Source of the DNA: Phycomyces blakesleeanus NRRL 1555(-)
Lineage: Eukaryota; Mucoromycota; Mucoromycetes; Mucorales; Phycomycetaceae
Assembly (NCBI RefSeq): GCF_001638985.1
Contig: NW_017265136.1
Location: 484,665 to 548,664, forward strand
Direction of reading: 5' to 3'
DNA length: 64,000 bases
In this document: positions 61,339 to 64,000 of the stretch, one piece after another
Numbering within the stretch: the stretch's first letter is position 1
Layout: every line of letters begins with the position of its first letter
Notes under the pieces: generated by a model
Database searches by the model: none
Told to the model about the DNA's origin: nothing
The model's input: only the letters and a program-made list of their open reading frames with translations
Made by a program: the position numbers and the translations under genes

Positions 61339-61497
61339 ATCTGGTGCGCACTTGGAGCCTGCATTGTAACAATACAAAAACAATTAGATTATGTTTTGAG
61401 ATAGTTTGGTCCTTTTCCTGACACTTACATTAGCCTGTCTTGTGGGCCTGATTGGTCTTTGCTCTGGCGCATACTTTGGCCTCTCTTATGGGCTGGT
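61339..61497. repeat. ~160 bp direct repeat, right copy
   Basis: Second copy of 60918-61080; the two copies bracket the 46-bp minisatellite, giving a higher-order repeat. Confidence 0.85.
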
Positions 61498-62110
61498 GTA
61501 GCCTTTTTCTAGGCGCCCTTGTTGGGCTTCTGGTGAGCCTTATCGGCTTTTGACGAGGTGTCTTGAGGACACGACATAGCCGACAACTTTGCGGCAGAAA
61601 TGGAACCATCGAGTTCCCCGGCAGAAGCAACAGGAAGCAACAGGAAGCAAATGTCCGACCAGTGGGATAAATGGCTCCTACCAGTGAGATAGATGGACCC
61701 GCCAGTGGAAGGAAAATGGGCGGCTGGCAACTGGCAACCGGCAACCGGCAACTGGCGGCTATATAAAAAGGTCCACTGGCGAGAGATGACAGGTTCACTG
61801 GTAGGAGGAAAGGGCCTACCAGTGGGAAGCAACAAACCCACTGGCAGAAAAGTCCCACTGGCGGAAGCAACAGACTAACAAAAAAAGCAACAAGCAACAG
61901 TACCTTTCAAATAACATGGACCGCCGTGGAAGGCATAGGGAAGGAACAAGCAACGGGAGGGAACAAGCAACGGGAACTAACCCAAAAAAGATGGTACCAG
62001 CCGCGCCCACCAGAAGAGACGACAGAAAGCAACCAGTAATACACAGGAATACGGACAACCGGCTCACACGCTACACGCGCGCTTGTGGACTTGCTCGATA
62101 GACCATGGTT
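61498..62110. other. Local GC-rich patch, no gene supported
   Basis: Clearly richer in G+C than the AT-rich sequence on both sides, with CACGCGCGC and GGCCGG-like words. Open frames under 160 codons on both strands lack motifs. May be a relic of a mobile element or of transferred DNA. Confidence 0.5.
61655..61866. repeat. Cluster of CCAGTGG/CCACTGG motifs around a TATA-like site
   Basis: CCAGTGG or its complement, or a one-base variant, occurs about nine times. The copies are arranged mostly as an imperfect inverted repeat (left arm CTCCTACCAGTGA...CGCCAGTGG, right arm CCACTGGCGA...TCACTGGTAGGAG). CTATATAAAAAGG lies near the centre at about 61758-61770, next to GGCAAC(T/C)GGC repeats. Confidence 0.7.
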
Positions 62111-64000
62111 GACCCGTGGCTACTACTCCATCGGGCCCTTTTGAAAGAAAGAAACAAAAAGAGAGAGCGGTCGGTCGTAAGAGTCCAAAATCGGCTCAAC
62201 AAGCTTAACAAAATAATATTGCCAAGGCTTTATGAACGTCTTTTGAACTCTTAAAGTCGCCTACTCCACAGGCTTTGATTAATTAGTATTCAAAGTTGCA
62301 TCGCACATAACGTAAAAAATCATATACTTATCTTAAAGTGATCTGGCTAGCCGTTCATAAGAAAAGAAGCATGGCTATCGGAAGACCCTCTTGGCTTCTG
62401 TGTATAAACGATGACCGGCCGGACATAAACCCATATATTACCAGAAGCTCTCCATCGTCTCCACCAGTAGACACGGCCAGTACAAAGAAAAAGGGAAAAA
62501 AGGAAAACCAAAAGACGCGAAAATTTTTCTCTAGTTATAAAAACAGAAATGGGGAGATGATGACGCCTCCCTCACTTTAGTCCAATAAAATTCATTGAAA
62601 GTATACATCAATCAAAAGATTGGGGGAGATAGGGGGAGGAGGATGGATGGATGCATCCTGTGTGGTGTTGGTCACGTTGATCATTTGTTTCCGTCACTAC
62701 AAATACTTTTCAGAGAAAGTACCTGATTATAATATTGTATATACACAAGCTGAAAAATGAAAACAGAAAGCCTTTTTAAAATATAGCACTGGTCTTGCTT
62801 TCCAACTCTTACACTCAGTATCTATATGCTTACTTTTTGCAGTGTTAAGTTGTAGTATCCTTTAAATGTATCTACTGTTTCATAAAGGCCAGGCCTTGAA
62901 AGGCGTTTTCGGAAAAATTAAGGCCGTCATGATATAAAAGATAGGGGGGAGATCATGCAAATAAACAGGCTAAGTCCAAACAAGGAAACCCAATATAGAT
63001 AAATTCATACAGATATGTATCACACGTTTTATATTTTCTCTCACTCTCTTTGTTTCCTTTCAAAGGTTACCAAGTTAATTATGAAGTTAATAAAGCAAGC
63101 ACACCAAGACAAGAGGTGTTTGGTAAAGAATACAAAACATACAAGACATAAAAAATGGCTATAGTTATTTGGCTTATTATTTATAAAATAATAATAATTT
63201 GAAGCATTTTGATAGTGTGCTTCTGCTAATCAAACAAGTGTAAGAGTACGCCTAATCGTAGTACTTTTATGTGAGTTGATAAATCACCTTTATAAAAAAT
63301 ATATTTCTATTAATTTAAAGAGTGCCTTTTGCTGCTACTCTCGAATCGATTCTTTTATATATTCAGTATATAAAGACTCTCTCTATCTCTTACTAGGCTT
63401 CTTTTATTTACTCTATATGTATTATATTAATGTACTCTAAGCAATAGAAATCCCTATAGATTGTGTATTGGATAATACAATTTATTCTTGTAATAAAAAG
63501 ATATATATATATATATGCACCTTTAATAAAAATGTATATCATATATATAGTATAACAATATTATCCCAAATCTTCAAGTCTCTTATAACTTACAAAAATA
63601 AAATCTCAAGGCTAGTGCTTTAACATACTATATCTTCTCCAAGTTTAATTTTAAGCAGACACTCAAGTAGCTTTTATTTTGTACATGCATAAAAAGCAGG
63701 TGTCTATTTATTATTTATTTTTTTGAAAGAAAACAGATTGGATATACAATTGAATAGTGCTTTTGTGAAAATACTTTATAATTTTGGCTAACAATATATG
63801 CTCATCAATATTACTAGCTGTATTCTACTTGAATAAAAAACATTGTGCCAATGAGTTTTAGTCTCTTGGATTGCACGATTGCAGACACTTCGGAATTGTA
63901 TTACAAAAACCATAAAAGGAATAAAAAAGGTGGGAACCTCGAAGTATCAACTTAACTTAGAAGCATAAAGGAAAATGCATTGGTTTATGTAGTTCTTATC
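62111..64000. other. AT-rich terminal region, nothing recognised
   Basis: No gene, RNA or element recognised. Contains a GGGGGAGATAGGGGGAGG run near 62620-62640 and TATATA tracts near 63501-63515. The window ends inside it. Confidence 0.6.

Noticed and set aside
61009..61421. Overlapping frames with repeated KKGQPAHKK or WPFLLAHT-type peptides
   Set aside because: The repeat period is 46 bp, not a multiple of three, so the frames shift from copy to copy; typical of a noncoding minisatellite.
1..64000. tRNA or rRNA genes
   Set aside because: No cloverleaf with A/B boxes or rRNA-like segment could be recognised by eye; a covariance-model scan would be needed to exclude them.

Overview
The window is nuclear DNA of a filamentous fungus, most likely an early-diverging one (Mucoromycota; a Mucorales-type genome fits best, but this is inference). 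The reasons are AT-rich intergenic DNA full of simple repeats, many short GT-AG introns (about 50-150 nt), an Arp1/centractin gene, a fungal trehalose-phosphorylase-type GT4 enzyme, a GPI-anchored Ecm33-like wall protein and an intact Tc1-type transposon. All gene models were built by hand from open frames, splice sites and phase. Every multi-exon CDS given adds up to a whole number of codons.

Layout. 1-21185 (+): the 3' part of a giant repetitive gene (at least 6,829 codons visible, 13 exons, 5' end outside the window). It is built from Trp/Gly-Gly helical repeats with one glycine/alanine-rich hydrophobic segment per unit, and ends in a haloacid-dehalogenase (HAD)-like domain. 21418-25952: an ITFG2-like beta-propeller (-), sharing a 0.2 kb promoter with an IMPACT/UPF0029 protein (+), then a mitochondrial-type ACOT9-like thioesterase (+). 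26545-27682: a 1.14 kb segment carrying a small unknown gene; it recurs almost unchanged at 56147-57282. 28959-31177: kelch-repeat type I membrane protein (+). 31763-34077: CDT1-like replication licensing factor (-). 36560-38840: Arp1 (+). 41199-43379: SAM methyltransferase with a myristoylation-type N-terminus (-), divergent from trehalose phosphorylase at 43820-46672 (+). 47044-49468: Atg38/NRBF2-like autophagy protein (-). 49956-51339: Ecm33-like GPI protein (-). 52438-55546: unknown coiled-coil protein (-) with a complete 1,345 bp Tc1/mariner element sitting inside one of its introns.

57283-64000 has no gene I can support. It holds diverged minisatellites, T-rich tandem repeats, microsatellites, a duplicated block of about 160 bp flanking a 46-bp-period array, and a local GC-rich patch with a cluster of CCAGTGG/CCACTGG motifs around a TATA-like sequence.

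The genes do not form a pathway; they are ordinary independent fungal loci (DNA licensing, dynactin, autophagy, trehalose, cell wall). The most unusual object is the giant repeat protein. Its nine-unit array of phase-1/phase-1 exons is separated by introns, five of which are identical in sequence. One exon is a visible mosaic of its neighbours, and a 100-N gap lies in the array where the assembly probably collapsed.
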